DNA of 64,000 nucleotides from Melioribacter sp051488665 (GCF_051488665.1 NZ_JBPSEG010000002.1:434001-498000); one strand, 5' to 3'; positions 45,601 to 54,217 are shown, numbered from the stretch's first letter. Translations and numbers: made by a program. The notes: generated by a model not told the origin, from the letters alone.

Positions 45601-46137
45601 CTGTTTAATATTGTTGACCAGTTGACGTTTTCCTCCGAAGAACCTGACGAGGAATTTTAAGTTCTCGGATTCTTCGGGCGCTTCAATCAGATTTTTCAAA
45701 GTATCGTCGATACTGATTTCTAGAAGATCCTCGGCTTCGGATTGTTCTATGGGAATAAAATTCGCATCGAGATTTGCTTCGGGCGCGAATTCACGCAATA
45801 TATTCAAACAGAAGGAATGGATCGTCGAAATATTGGCGTTTACCAATTGCCTTCTGACAGATTCGATAGTTTTTCTTTTGGAATAATCGGTTTCGTTGTT
45901 TATTCTCTCTTCGATTTCGAGAGCTATTCTTTTTTGCAGCTCGCCTGCCGCTTTGTCGGTAAAAGTTATGGCTACAATATTTTCGATATCGAAATTGTTG
46001 TCGCGGTATTCGTTCAGAAGAATATCCACGTACCGTCTGGCAAATACGAAAGTCTTTCCCGCTCCGGCGTTTGCCGTCAGTAAAATGTCCTTATCGTACC
46101 GGAGCGCTTTGTTCTGATATGGCGTTAACTTCTTCAT
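42607..46137 (-). CDS. UvrD/AddA-like helicase with C-terminal Fe-S PD-(D/E)XK nuclease
   Basis: This 1176-residue superfamily 1A helicase has Walker A NAGAGKTFVF near residue 23, MIDEYQDTNELQ (motif II), VGDEKQSIYMFRNAE (motif III), HQAKGLEYKAVFLFG (motif V) and FYVALTRAENYLFI (motif VI). The C-terminal region is a RecB/AddB-type nuclease: IFNQCPVKYQLIYEL supplies one Cys, IDKLIIDKDKMTIVDYKTD carries the active-site D-x(n)-D-x-K, and C1157, C1160 and C1169 complete a likely Fe-S cluster. It probably processes double-strand breaks. No AddB-like partner gene is adjacent. Confidence 0.88.
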   Translation of the reverse strand: MKKLTPYQNKALRYDKDILLTANAGAGKTFVFARRYVDILLNEYRDNNFDIENIVAITFTDKAAGELQKRIALEIEERINNETDYSKRKTIESVRRQLVNANISTIHSFCLNILREFAPEANLDANFIPIEQSEAEDLLEISIDDTLKNLIEAPEESENLKFLVRFFGGKRQLVNNIKQAVSNRKTIESLRELYAKPSEEILETLKRKYERVLKLILTEELPGFLNAIKTVNEKVREVNPSSGLISSVDVIVNRELTLENLRELLTNLKELRDIITVSNNVKLANRGYLNKEQDKVQSEINIIEKFFGDFKDIIDAEWKDDAVEKLIELGRAFIRVAEKVIESYNAKKKAKGYVDFEDILLLTEKVVNLESAKEYLRTRYKYIMIDEYQDTNELQYNIFMPLLDFLKHGNLFVVGDEKQSIYMFRNAELEVFNKTRKDIESKGERGAVLTLPHSFRLSPPIVLFVNKLFKNLFAVESEELRNLFNEVSYNELVCAKPEDEKGKVELLIADGEDVSEEMLVADKIYQLLEEENLNPGDIGILCRKRKLFDKIERVFIERNIPYSIVGGRGFYQQQVVGDVFNYLSFLINSRNDAALVGILRSPFYTISDSELLEISTAEGSTFFEKLINSSKAEEKYKKTAELLSEHIKLATYEKPYALIRRILLDTGYWAVISSKRDAEQQLANMNKLLAIARNFTIKNFANLYDFREALRDYIENYVDESQAAVSKNQNAVNLLTIHQAKGLEYKAVFLFGANETSGGYAGLGLDKHFGVISKVYPDNDFTQEKEPNPIEAIYKFITGKKEQAEMKRLFYVALTRAENYLFITSGKNDPGKNSFMELLFRGLRIKNLKNFDEELSGDVKFMNVNSGDNRVYEKKMEITVPVRRELSYPDKFYEKPEDNKEIKKSLIGEIEDEPEKEIISATKIAIFNQCPVKYQLIYELGYSLAFEIVKQKEFDYDFKDREDEELSGYADVKGRIIHSILEKETEYKDVEKAVSDLLKKEISSGSAEGIKKNILTDLEKYYASNTYKGLKKFKTYFNEAEFYAQEGKNYLYGIIDKLIIDKDKMTIVDYKTDNVGEADVYSKAENYLPQLKFYAYILGKVYPKAERFTIRLVFIKHPDIQVTEELTKEEVEKFGDVIRSTIEKITKAEYQPNLNHCKKCHYALKGGKCIKSFSLS

Positions 46138-49100
46138 GGGTTTGCTTTAGGTAATTTTATTTTGAATACGGTTCCGAGTTTTGACGTTTCCGCCAATTCG
46201 ATTTTGCCGCCTATGCTTTCGATGAACCGGCGGGAAAGTTTTAATCCCAATCCCATACCCTGTTTCTTCGTAGTAAATTTCTCTTCGAATATTTTATCTA
46301 TGAATTCTTCGTTAATTCCCTCGCCGTCGTCTTTAACGGTTATTTCATAATTATCGTCTTCTTCTTTAATCTCAACTAAAATATTTTTGGCGTTTGCCTG
46401 AACGGAATTCCGGAACAGGTTAACAAAAGTTCTGGTGAAATGTTGCTCGTCGCCCTCGACGATTATCTGTCCGGACGGTTTATTGAATTTAATGTCTATC
46501 TTTTCCGACTGGAATAAGTCGATTACCGATTCGATAATTTTTGCAAGGTCGATTTTTGTAATATTGAGTTTGGGCATTCGCGCAAAGTTGGAAAATTCCG
46601 AAGCGATGTTGGTAAGCAGTTCGATTTGATTGATAACCGTGTTAGTGACCTTATCGAAGATAACGTCGAATTTGGGAGATTTGTCTCTGTAAGCTGCAAT
46701 CAATTGTTGAACGGATAATTTAATAGGCGTCAGAGGATTTTTAATTTCGTGCGCCACCTGCCTTGCCATTTCTTTCCATGCCGACTCCCTTTCCATCATT
46801 GCGAGTTCTTCCTGATTTTCTTTCAGACGCCGGACCATCATATTAAATCCTTTTGTCAGTTCGCCTATTTCTCCCGAATATTTCCCTTCGATTTTAATAC
46901 TGAGATCGCCGCCGGACAAAGACTTTGTGGCATTTGTCAGTTTAATTATCGGTTGAGATATTTGATTCGCAAGAAGCGTGCTTAACAATACCAACAAAAT
47001 CGAACTGAGCGAAAGTATGCCGAACATAAATACGTCGAGCTCGATGTCCGACAACGGTAATTTAATTTCGTTGAAGAAATTATTTAACTCTATTATGTAG
47101 TCTCCACTGTCCGTCGCAATTTTAGCATAGAGCGAAGAGTACGGTATTCCTTCAAACTCTTCGCTTATAAAAATTACATTTTTGTTTTTCCTTTCAATTT
47201 CGGAATAAGCTTTATAGTTAACCGGACCGGGTATCAGACCCGACGTATAATAATACGGCTGCGTGGAATAAAAATATTTATATTTTTTGAATACTGTAAA
47301 ATCGATTGACAAATCGAGGGCGGCTTTATCGAAGAGAACTTCGCTTTTAATCAATCCTTGATAATTTTTCGCATAATTTTTAATCTGCTCGGAATATTCT
47401 TCGAGTCTTTTCTTAATTAATTCGTCGTTTTTTGTTTCAACCAGATCCTTGATATAAACGCTCGTAATCAGAAGCGGTACAACGGAAACCACAAGGAAGC
47501 CGGCTGTCAATCGCGCTTTATAGCTCTCGAACAGTCGAACGGTTTTTTTGTAATTCAAAACGGAGAAGATCAAAATCATAATAAAGATGATAAATACATG
47601 AATAAAGAAGACTTTGAAAAAGTCGGATAATTTCCACGAAATATTTTTCTCTTCTTTGCCCACTCCGACAATCATACCCGATATTCCGGTAATGTAAAAG
47701 AGGTATTCCTCACCGTCGACGGTCGTAACCGCCCACTCTTCCTTATGGTTAATATCGAATTTTTCCTTGAGGCTGTTAATAAAATCGCCGTCGAAATTTA
47801 TTTTATCCGAAGATGATTTGAAAATGTCGCCGTTCAAATAAAAGACCGCCAGCCTGTTTGGATCGATTACATCCGAAATCAAAGTGCGCTTTTTCAGAAT
47901 AAATACAGGCATCGAGGCAAAGTCAAGATTTACCCGATTGTATATAACCCCGGCTTCGGCATATCCGAATCTTACGCCGTTTTTAATTAAAGGAACAACG
48001 CCTCTTATAATTCCGGATTCGCCGAATATACCCGGGGACTGTATCAGCTTTAGAGAATCTGTTTGAATTGCGGCGCCGGGCAATACAGATTCCAGATTTT
48101 TATCCGTCAAGTAACCGCCCGCGGGATTTCCGTCCGGGTAATAAAAGCGGATGTATGACTGAACATTCTCGTTATAAAGCAGGCTCCTGTTCCAGGCAAG
48201 GAACGCTTTGGCATCCGCTTTTTGACCGAATTCGTTGATAAGTTCCTCGTCTTTAGTCAATTGAGTCAGCGTCTGCATTACCATGAACGAGTAGATGTTT
48301 TCGTCGTTGCGCGTGAGCTCGAGCGACGTCGTCTTTAAAGATTCTCTTTCGAGTTCCGAATTGTAATACGTCAACAAATTAACAACCAGAACCGACGCGA
48401 GCAGCGAGTATAGCATAAAACGCGCAGGAAGTCCGGGATTTTTTTTCAGTACCGGATATCCCGCCAGCACAAAAAGAAAAATATAAGAAACCCTGATTTG
48501 AGGCGTGCCCTGAGGATTATTCTGAAAATAATCGAACAAAAATCCGGCTGTTTGCAAAAGAAGGAACAAACCGGACAACGATTTGAAATAATTTATTTTG
48601 AGATCCTGCGGCAAAAAGCGATAGAGCCACATCAACAACATATACGAAAAGAGAACCGCCGAAAAGCCGAGCGTCAAAATATTGAGGTTCATTACAAGTA
48701 TATGAGGTTCGGGAATTAAATTAAACTCCCTGAAATATCTTATAGACGAATCGAATACAACGCTTCGTATCGATGCGCCCACTCCTCTCAGTGTAAGAAG
48801 GAACAACGCGGTAAATACCAAAAGAGCAGCCGGAAAAGATAATCGGCTCTTAGGGACGTCCGTCCTGGTCCGGTTATATTCCTCAAAATATTTGTAACCG
48901 ATTATGATTATTGCCGCGCCGGAAATTGCGGTAATCAGAAATTCCGCAGGCGACCTTACGAGTCCGAATGCAAAAGGCGATGAAAAATTCGAGGGGTCTG
49001 TCAATGCGTTGTGAAAATAAGACGACGGAATTCCGAGCAGATAGACAATTACCCTGCCGCCTCCAATAACCAAAGTCCAGAAAGCAAACTTCGCGATTCG

Positions 49101-49862
49101 GCTCGAGCTTCCGACATAGCCGTATAAAATAAGAGCGGCTGCAAAAAAGGAAAGGATAATCAAAAGAGACTGGACGGTGGATATTGTCCGCTTCAGATTA
49201 TTTATTTCGTTATCGAGCGAAGGATTTTCAATTATTACTGCGCACAGCGATTTCCCCTCGTTCGATTTGTATATAAACGACCTGTACCTGCCGTCTTTTA
49301 TTGATACGTCCGCATTCTTATAATCGATTTTAATATTAGTGCCCGCTTCGATCGACAGCGAATCGGAAAAAGATATCCTGCTTTCTTCTCCGTACAAATC
49401 GTATTTCTGTTCGAATATTTCCGCGGTCTGTATGAAATATCTATTGTTATTATAAACGACCGTATCGGCGTAAACCAAATAAATACGGAGTCCTTCGTCA
49501 AAGAAATAGGGTTTTCCCGCGCTGCCGTTCTCCGGTTTTTCGATATCCGCTTTTTTATTCCAGTAAATCAAACTGTCTTCTTTATAAATAAAAACGAAAT
49601 AATTTTCCGTAAAAGAATCGTCGTTTGAAAGCCGCGGAATTTTTGTTTTTATTTTTTCATTTACGGAAGCAAGGCGCGATATTTTTTTATCGATAGCGTT
49701 TGCAACAAGGATTTCGGTCTCTTTTAATTTTTCTTCGAGTCGGACGCTCCACATTTTCCGGTCGATTAATACAGGAGCTGCAAAAGCAGAGACTATCAGC
49801 AGCAGCAGAAGTATAATCAGAGAAATCCACTTCGGATCGGAATTTTTGAAAATGCCCTTCAT
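46134..49862 (-). CDS. NtrY-like sensor histidine kinase with several extracytoplasmic regions
   Basis: With the ATG at 49862 the product has 1242 residues; a TTG at 49871 overlapping the previous stop is the alternative. An N-terminal helix and an extracytoplasmic segment (about 40-230) precede a block of eight membrane helices (about 235-510), a second extracytoplasmic region, two further helices, a third sensing region and a helix. HAMP follows (ISQPIIKLTNATKSLSGGDL), then the H-box VAHEIKNPLTPIKLSVQQL, and an HATPase with NLFRNSVQAN (N-box), DDGEGI and GMGLGLKLSRR. The H-box is NtrY-type. No response regulator is nearby. The signal is unknown. Confidence 0.88.
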   Translation of the reverse strand: MKGIFKNSDPKWISLIILLLLLIVSAFAAPVLIDRKMWSVRLEEKLKETEILVANAIDKKISRLASVNEKIKTKIPRLSNDDSFTENYFVFIYKEDSLIYWNKKADIEKPENGSAGKPYFFDEGLRIYLVYADTVVYNNNRYFIQTAEIFEQKYDLYGEESRISFSDSLSIEAGTNIKIDYKNADVSIKDGRYRSFIYKSNEGKSLCAVIIENPSLDNEINNLKRTISTVQSLLIILSFFAAALILYGYVGSSSRIAKFAFWTLVIGGGRVIVYLLGIPSSYFHNALTDPSNFSSPFAFGLVRSPAEFLITAISGAAIIIIGYKYFEEYNRTRTDVPKSRLSFPAALLVFTALFLLTLRGVGASIRSVVFDSSIRYFREFNLIPEPHILVMNLNILTLGFSAVLFSYMLLMWLYRFLPQDLKINYFKSLSGLFLLLQTAGFLFDYFQNNPQGTPQIRVSYIFLFVLAGYPVLKKNPGLPARFMLYSLLASVLVVNLLTYYNSELERESLKTTSLELTRNDENIYSFMVMQTLTQLTKDEELINEFGQKADAKAFLAWNRSLLYNENVQSYIRFYYPDGNPAGGYLTDKNLESVLPGAAIQTDSLKLIQSPGIFGESGIIRGVVPLIKNGVRFGYAEAGVIYNRVNLDFASMPVFILKKRTLISDVIDPNRLAVFYLNGDIFKSSSDKINFDGDFINSLKEKFDINHKEEWAVTTVDGEEYLFYITGISGMIVGVGKEEKNISWKLSDFFKVFFIHVFIIFIMILIFSVLNYKKTVRLFESYKARLTAGFLVVSVVPLLITSVYIKDLVETKNDELIKKRLEEYSEQIKNYAKNYQGLIKSEVLFDKAALDLSIDFTVFKKYKYFYSTQPYYYTSGLIPGPVNYKAYSEIERKNKNVIFISEEFEGIPYSSLYAKIATDSGDYIIELNNFFNEIKLPLSDIELDVFMFGILSLSSILLVLLSTLLANQISQPIIKLTNATKSLSGGDLSIKIEGKYSGEIGELTKGFNMMVRRLKENQEELAMMERESAWKEMARQVAHEIKNPLTPIKLSVQQLIAAYRDKSPKFDVIFDKVTNTVINQIELLTNIASEFSNFARMPKLNITKIDLAKIIESVIDLFQSEKIDIKFNKPSGQIIVEGDEQHFTRTFVNLFRNSVQANAKNILVEIKEEDDNYEITVKDDGEGINEEFIDKIFEEKFTTKKQGMGLGLKLSRRFIESIGGKIELAETSKLGTVFKIKLPKANP

Positions 49863-49867
49863 AAAGG

Positions 49868-50278
49868 TCAATTAATTGTTATCTGTGAAATGCGCCATTC
49901 GCCGCCGTACTTCTGAAGCGATATAAAAACCATGGCGTTTTTTCTTAGTCCCCGGTAACTCATTCTCAAGGAGCCCGACGCGAACGGATTGGTCGTCTCC
50001 TTCACAAGGTTATCGATTTTAAATGAAACCGGTCTGTAAATGCTTAAAAAATCTTTTAAAACGTAATACGCTTGATTTGCGCTGAAATACCCGCTCTTGC
50101 CGTTGAAAAGGCTAATAAAGGTTTTATCCGCAAAATAATTCGAAAACCGGTCAATCGAGCCTGTAGGAAGACCTTCTTCGATATTGGCAAATATTCTGTT
50201 TATATCGGCGTCCCGGTTTTGCGGTAAAACCGTAACTGTCAGAAAAAATAATATTGCGGTATGGAACAGCAGCTTCAA
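49868..50278 (-). CDS. Exported DUF4783 protein
   Basis: This 136-residue protein has a signal peptide (MKLLFHTAILFFLTVTVLPQ) and a small NTF2-like fold suggested by IFANIEEGLPTGSIDRFSNYFADKTFISLFNGKSGYFSANQAYYVLKDFL, which matches the Bacteroidota family DUF4783. The function is unknown. The start is a TTG at 50278 with GGAAGA upstream; no ATG is available. It is translationally coupled to the sensor kinase gene downstream, so the two may work together in the envelope. Confidence 0.82.
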   Translation of the reverse strand: MKLLFHTAILFFLTVTVLPQNRDADINRIFANIEEGLPTGSIDRFSNYFADKTFISLFNGKSGYFSANQAYYVLKDFLSIYRPVSFKIDNLVKETTNPFASGSLRMSYRGLRKNAMVFISLQKYGGEWRISQITIN

Positions 50279-50342
50279 GGGTCTTCCAAATTTTGTGAAT
50301 AGTCAAATCGCAATACAAAATATACCAAAAGAAAATAAAAAA

Positions 50343-50409
50343 CACGGGCGATAATTTACCCGCGGCTTTTCATGCCCTCTCTAAAAAACCCGGGGAATTA
50401 CAGCCCGTG
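50343..50409 (-). terminator. Intrinsic terminator after the FN3 lipoprotein gene
   Basis: On the minus strand CACGGGC (50409-50403) pairs with GCCCGTG (50349-50343) and is followed by a T-run (TTTTTTATTTT, 50342-50332). The long interior contains further GC-rich pairing (CCCGGG, CCGCGGG). Confidence 0.75.
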
Positions 50410-50420
50410 AAAAACTACAG

Positions 50421-51236
50421 TCATCTTCTCCGAATCGAAAGGTTCTTTCGGTCGATCGATTTCCTGTTTACTTTCAATTGTCTGTTTCCTTCAACGGTTT
50501 GATAAGCCCAGTCGAAAATCATTCTGTCGCCGGTTATCGCGCTTATTCTCACTTTCGCATATCTGTTATCCCACGTCCATATTACATAAGTATGACCGGG
50601 AATTGCTTCGACATACTTAATGTTTTCTCCTTCGTTAATCGGAACCCATCCGCCCGTCGGAGCAAAACTAACGTCGTAGATGTCATAAGTCGGTCCCATA
50701 TCCTGAATGTCGGTGTCTTCCCAAACGTTCAAATAATAAATTCCTTCATACTTTTCGAAGAAGAAATCGGAGCCTTCGCTGTCGTACGGCACTACAGAAT
50801 AAACGCTGAAATCGTATCCCGAATTCGAAGGCGATACGTGCAAATCGAATAACGCCCTGTCGAATCCTTCCGGACGCGGAGTGTCGTAAACTACGTCGCG
50901 GCTCAGTTCGCTTTCATTGTTGTTATAATCGAAGGCTGTAACGGCATAGTAATACGTTACTCCGTTGCGCGCGCCGTAATCCACAAAATAATTGTCGTAA
51001 GTCGTGCCGATCAATTCATAAGTTCCGTCGTACGAATAGCTGAAATAGACATTATAACCGGCAAGGTCGGGTTCCGTATTTCGCTGCCAGTAGATATCCA
51101 CCCTGTTATCGCCCGTTATGGTATTGATATTCCGGGGCGGCATCGGCGGTATCGAATCGTATTCCCAGTCGTTAATATTATGACATCCGGCTGCGAATAT
51201 TACCGCCGCTAAAACCAATATTATCTTTTTCATCAC
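50421..51236 (-). CDS. Lipoprotein with fibronectin type III domain
   Basis: This 271-residue protein has a lipoprotein signal (MMKKIILVLAAVIFAAGC, lipobox FAAGC). A fibronectin type III domain follows (about 30-115) with PRNINTITGDNRVDIYWQRNTEPDLAGYNVYFS and GVTYYYAVTAFDYNNNESELS. The C-terminal half (about 120-250) is Tyr/Asp-rich and not recognised. It should sit in the outer membrane or periplasm, probably binding a surface ligand. It stands as a single transcription unit between two terminators, with a candidate sigma-54 promoter at 51261-51276 and a good GGAGG. Confidence 0.82.
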   Translation of the reverse strand: MMKKIILVLAAVIFAAGCHNINDWEYDSIPPMPPRNINTITGDNRVDIYWQRNTEPDLAGYNVYFSYSYDGTYELIGTTYDNYFVDYGARNGVTYYYAVTAFDYNNNESELSRDVVYDTPRPEGFDRALFDLHVSPSNSGYDFSVYSVVPYDSEGSDFFFEKYEGIYYLNVWEDTDIQDMGPTYDIYDVSFAPTGGWVPINEGENIKYVEAIPGHTYVIWTWDNRYAKVRISAITGDRMIFDWAYQTVEGNRQLKVNRKSIDRKNLSIRRR

Positions 51237-51260
51237 ATCCTCCGGTTTTGAAGGGGATGA

Positions 51261-51276
51261 TGCAATATGAATGCCA
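51261..51276 (-). promoter_or_regulatory. Candidate sigma-54 (-24/-12) promoter of the FN3 lipoprotein gene
   Basis: The minus strand reads TGGCATTCATATTGCA (51276-51261), with GG and GC of the -24/-12 elements at the exact required spacing (TGGCA-N6-TTGCA). The FN3 gene starts 25 nt downstream. Confidence 0.5.
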
Positions 51277-51288
51277 GAATAAAAAAAA

Positions 51289-51315
51289 GGATTTCGCTCA
51301 ATTAACGAAATCCTT
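51289..51315 (-). terminator. Intrinsic terminator after pyrC
   Basis: A perfect 10-bp stem (AAGGATTTCG/CGAAATCCTT) with a 7-nt loop is followed on the minus strand by a T-run (TTTTTTTTATTC counting the stem edge). It lies 50 nt after the pyrC stop and closes the pyr operon. Confidence 0.88.
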
Positions 51316-51364
51316 CTTTTCGATTGTTTTCAAAAATGGACACTTGTGGACAAATTACAGGATA

Positions 51365-52654
51365 TCAGATATCGATAAATTTATCTTCGTAATACATTTT
51401 GCGTTTATTAATTACCGCTACGGCTTTGCCGGTAAGCAGCTTTTTGTCGAACGGAGAATTTTTCGATTTCGATTTGAATTTGGAAACATCGACAGTCCAG
51501 ATTAAATCAGGATCGATTACAGTAAGATTAGCCGCTTCGCCGGCTTTGAACTGCGGCACGGGCAGATTGAGAATTTTTCTCGGATTAATCGACAATTTTT
51601 CCACAAGCTGTTCCATTGTAATCCGCTTCTTGTGCACCAATTCGCTTATAGCCAGTCCCAATTCGGTTTCTAGACCGAGGATGCCGTTCGGCGCGTAAAT
51701 AAATTCCATCTCTTTCTCTTCAATCGAATGCGGAGCGTGGTCGCTTGCAATACAGTCAATTGTGCCGTCTTTCAAACCTTCAATTATCGCTTCGACGTCT
51801 TCGGCGGATCTCAACGGAGGGCTCATCTTGAAATTCGTATCATAAGTTTTAAGCGATTCGTCGGTAAGAGTAAAATGATGCGGAGTAACTTCGGCGGTCA
51901 CGTTGATATTTCTTTCTTTTGCCCAGCGCACCAGTTCGACCGCTTTTTTAGTGCTGATATGAGCTATATGGACTTTACCGCCGGTATATTCAGCCATCAG
52001 AATGTCCCGGATGACAATAATATCTTCGGATACAGAAGGCAGAGGCGGAAGTCCGAGTATCGTGGATGTTATGCCTTCGTTCATTGCTCCGTCGGCAAGC
52101 GTTTCGTCTTCGCAATGCTCGATAATCGGAACGTTGAACATTTTCGAATACTCGAGAGCGTTTTTAAGAACCGCCGCGGTTTTAATTGCCGCTCCGTCGT
52201 CGGAAAATCCGACCGCTCCGGCTTCGTAAAGCTCGAACATCGGGGAAATCGCTTCGCCCTGTCTTTTCTTTGTGGCTGCCGCAACCGGATAGACTTCCAC
52301 AAGGTGGTTTTTCGATTTCTCTTTGATATAACGGACGATCTCAGCGCTGTCGATATCCGGAGTAGTATTCGGCATACACGCAATTTCAGTAAAACCGCCG
52401 GCGGCGGCTGCGTTCGAGCCCGTTTCTATCGTCTCTTCGTCTTCCCTGCCGGGCTCCCTCAAATGAACGTGCATGTCGAACAATCCGGGAACGCAATATT
52501 TTCCCGCAAAATCATAAACTGCCGAATTTTCGTAATCCTCTTCCTTCAATCCGCCAACTTTACTTATAATGCCGTCTTCAATAAGAAGGTCTTTCTTTTC
52601 GTTTAATTTTTGGTCCGGATTCAATAGAGTAACATCTTTAAGTATGATTTTCAT
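51365..52654 (-). CDS. pyrC: Dihydroorotase
   Basis: This 429-residue protein is a class I dihydroorotase of the amidohydrolase family: DMHVHLREPGREDEETIETGSNAAAAGGF near residue 59 holds the HxH zinc ligands, IEHCEDETL near residue 173 and VHIAHIST near residue 230 give further histidines, and CIASDHAPHS near residue 302 holds the catalytic Asp. It closes carbamoyl aspartate to dihydroorotate in pyrimidine synthesis. It is the third gene of pyrR-pyrB-pyrC, 12 nt after pyrB. Confidence 0.95.
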   Translation of the reverse strand: MKIILKDVTLLNPDQKLNEKKDLLIEDGIISKVGGLKEEDYENSAVYDFAGKYCVPGLFDMHVHLREPGREDEETIETGSNAAAAGGFTEIACMPNTTPDIDSAEIVRYIKEKSKNHLVEVYPVAAATKKRQGEAISPMFELYEAGAVGFSDDGAAIKTAAVLKNALEYSKMFNVPIIEHCEDETLADGAMNEGITSTILGLPPLPSVSEDIIVIRDILMAEYTGGKVHIAHISTKKAVELVRWAKERNINVTAEVTPHHFTLTDESLKTYDTNFKMSPPLRSAEDVEAIIEGLKDGTIDCIASDHAPHSIEEKEMEFIYAPNGILGLETELGLAISELVHKKRITMEQLVEKLSINPRKILNLPVPQFKAGEAANLTVIDPDLIWTVDVSKFKSKSKNSPFDKKLLTGKAVAVINKRKMYYEDKFIDI

Positions 52655-52666
52655 TATTCACCTGAA

Positions 52667-53587
52667 TTAATTCATTGTTCCGAGTAAATAGAGTACCGCC
52701 ATACGCACAGCAACTCCGTTGGTTACCTGGTCCAGAATAATTTGATACGGACCGTCGGCAACTTCGGAAGAAAGCTCCACGCCCCGATTAATAGGACCGG
52801 GATGAAGTATTAAAATATTCTTGTTATTTTTTTCCAATCTTTCGGAAGTAATACCGAAGAAGTTATGATATTCCCTTATTGAAGGAATTCTGCTGCCTGC
52901 GTCGCGTTCGAGCTGAATTCTCAATACGTTAAGTACGTCGTTGTTTTTAATCGCCTCGTCGATATTTTTACAAACTTTAACGCCGAGTTCTTCAATACCG
53001 ACGGGAATCATCGTCGAAGGACCGCATACGGATACATTTGCGCCCATTGTCTTCAATCCGAAAATGTTCGACATCGCCACGCGGCTGTGAGCGATATCGC
53101 CGACAATACAAACATTCAAGCCTTTCAATGTTCCGAGCTTTTCCCTTATCGAATACATATCGAGCAAAGCCTGAGTCGGATGCTCGTGAAGTCCGTCGCC
53201 TGCATTGATAATATTTGCTTTCGAAATTCTGGTAAGAAAATACGGAATGCCTGCGGATTGATGCCGGACCACAATCATATCGACTTTCATCGCTTCGATA
53301 TTCCGCACTGTATCCTTGAAGCTTTCACCCTTCTTGGCGCTGCTTGTGGAAGTGGAAAAATTTACAGTGTCTGCCGAGAGGCGTTTCTGAGCCAGTTCAA
53401 ACGAAATGCGCGTCCTGGTGGAATTTTCATAAAAAAGATTAACAATGGTTTTGCCCTGGAGTGTGGGCACTTTTTTTATCGGACGTTCCAATACTTCCCG
53501 AAAGGTGGTTGCCGTATCGAGAATCAACTGGATATCTTCTTTCGGAACGCCGTATAATCCGAGCAGGTGTCTGCTTGATAATGACAT
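52667..53587 (-). CDS. pyrB: Aspartate carbamoyltransferase catalytic subunit
   Basis: This 306-residue protein has FYENSTRTRISFELAQKRL (carbamoyl-phosphate binding STRTR), NFSTSTSSAKKGES, DGLHEHPTQALLDM near residue 135 and HPGPINRGVE near residue 261. It condenses carbamoyl phosphate with aspartate, the first committed step of pyrimidine synthesis. No pyrI regulatory subunit is adjacent, as expected where PyrR controls the operon. It lies 7 nt downstream of pyrR. Confidence 0.96.
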   Translation of the reverse strand: MSLSSRHLLGLYGVPKEDIQLILDTATTFREVLERPIKKVPTLQGKTIVNLFYENSTRTRISFELAQKRLSADTVNFSTSTSSAKKGESFKDTVRNIEAMKVDMIVVRHQSAGIPYFLTRISKANIINAGDGLHEHPTQALLDMYSIREKLGTLKGLNVCIVGDIAHSRVAMSNIFGLKTMGANVSVCGPSTMIPVGIEELGVKVCKNIDEAIKNNDVLNVLRIQLERDAGSRIPSIREYHNFFGITSERLEKNNKNILILHPGPINRGVELSSEVADGPYQIILDQVTNGVAVRMAVLYLLGTMN

Positions 53588-53594
53588 AAATTAC

Positions 53595-54146
53595 TCACTC
53601 TTTATTGTTGGGAGCGTTAACTAAATAGATTGAATCTTCGCCGTCAATTTCTTTCAATTTCACTTTTATTTCTTCGTTAATCGACGTGGGTATGTTTTTT
53701 CCGACGAAATCGGCTTTTATCGGCATTTCCCTATGTCCTCTGTCGACAAGAACGCAAAGCTGAATAGTGTTGGGTCTTCCAAGGTCCATTATTGCGTCCA
53801 AAGCCGCCCGGGCTGTCCTGCCGGTATAAAGAACGTCGTCGATAAGAATAACGTCTTTTTCGTTAATGTCGAACGTAATATTCGTAACCGACACTTCGGG
53901 CTGTTTAAGGCGTGTTCGGAAATCGTCTCTGTAAAGCGTAACGTCGAGCACTCCGAAAGGCGGTTCGTAATTGTCAATTTCTTTTATTTTGTTTTTGATT
54001 CTTTCGGCGATATATTCGCCTCTGGTTCGCATGCCGATTAAAACGATATTTTTCGAACCTTTATTTTTTTCGATTATTTCGTGCGCCAGACGAGTGATTG
54101 TTCTGCGCAGCCCTTCTTCGTCGACTATTTTTGCTTTTATGTCCAT
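53595..54146 (-). CDS. pyrR: PyrR: pyrimidine operon attenuation regulator / uracil phosphoribosyltransferase
   Basis: This 183-residue type I phosphoribosyltransferase has NIVLIGMRTRGEYIAERI near residue 33, the PRPP-binding loop VILIDDVLYTGRTARAALDAIMD (residues of about 98-120) and LVDRGHREMPIKADFVGKNIPTS. PyrR binds leader RNA when UMP is high and promotes termination. A PyrR-type hairpin and a terminator lie directly upstream, so the gene appears to regulate itself with pyrB and pyrC. The ATG at 54146 comes 11 nt after the terminator stem. Confidence 0.95.
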   Translation of the reverse strand: MDIKAKIVDEEGLRRTITRLAHEIIEKNKGSKNIVLIGMRTRGEYIAERIKNKIKEIDNYEPPFGVLDVTLYRDDFRTRLKQPEVSVTNITFDINEKDVILIDDVLYTGRTARAALDAIMDLGRPNTIQLCVLVDRGHREMPIKADFVGKNIPTSINEEIKVKLKEIDGEDSIYLVNAPNNKE

Positions 54147-54157
54147 ATAAAAAAAAT

Positions 54158-54181
54158 CCTCGTTGACTTTCGTCGCCGAGG
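54158..54181 (-). terminator. Attenuator terminator in the pyrR leader
   Basis: On the minus strand CCTCG (54181-54177) pairs with CGAGG (54162-54158) across a 14-nt loop, and the run ATTTTTTTTA follows immediately. It sits between the promoter and pyrR, so it can abort transcription before the first gene. Confidence 0.75.
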
Positions 54182-54217
54182 TCCTCTGTTTGGTTATTAA
54201 GTGTTTATGGGTTTCAT

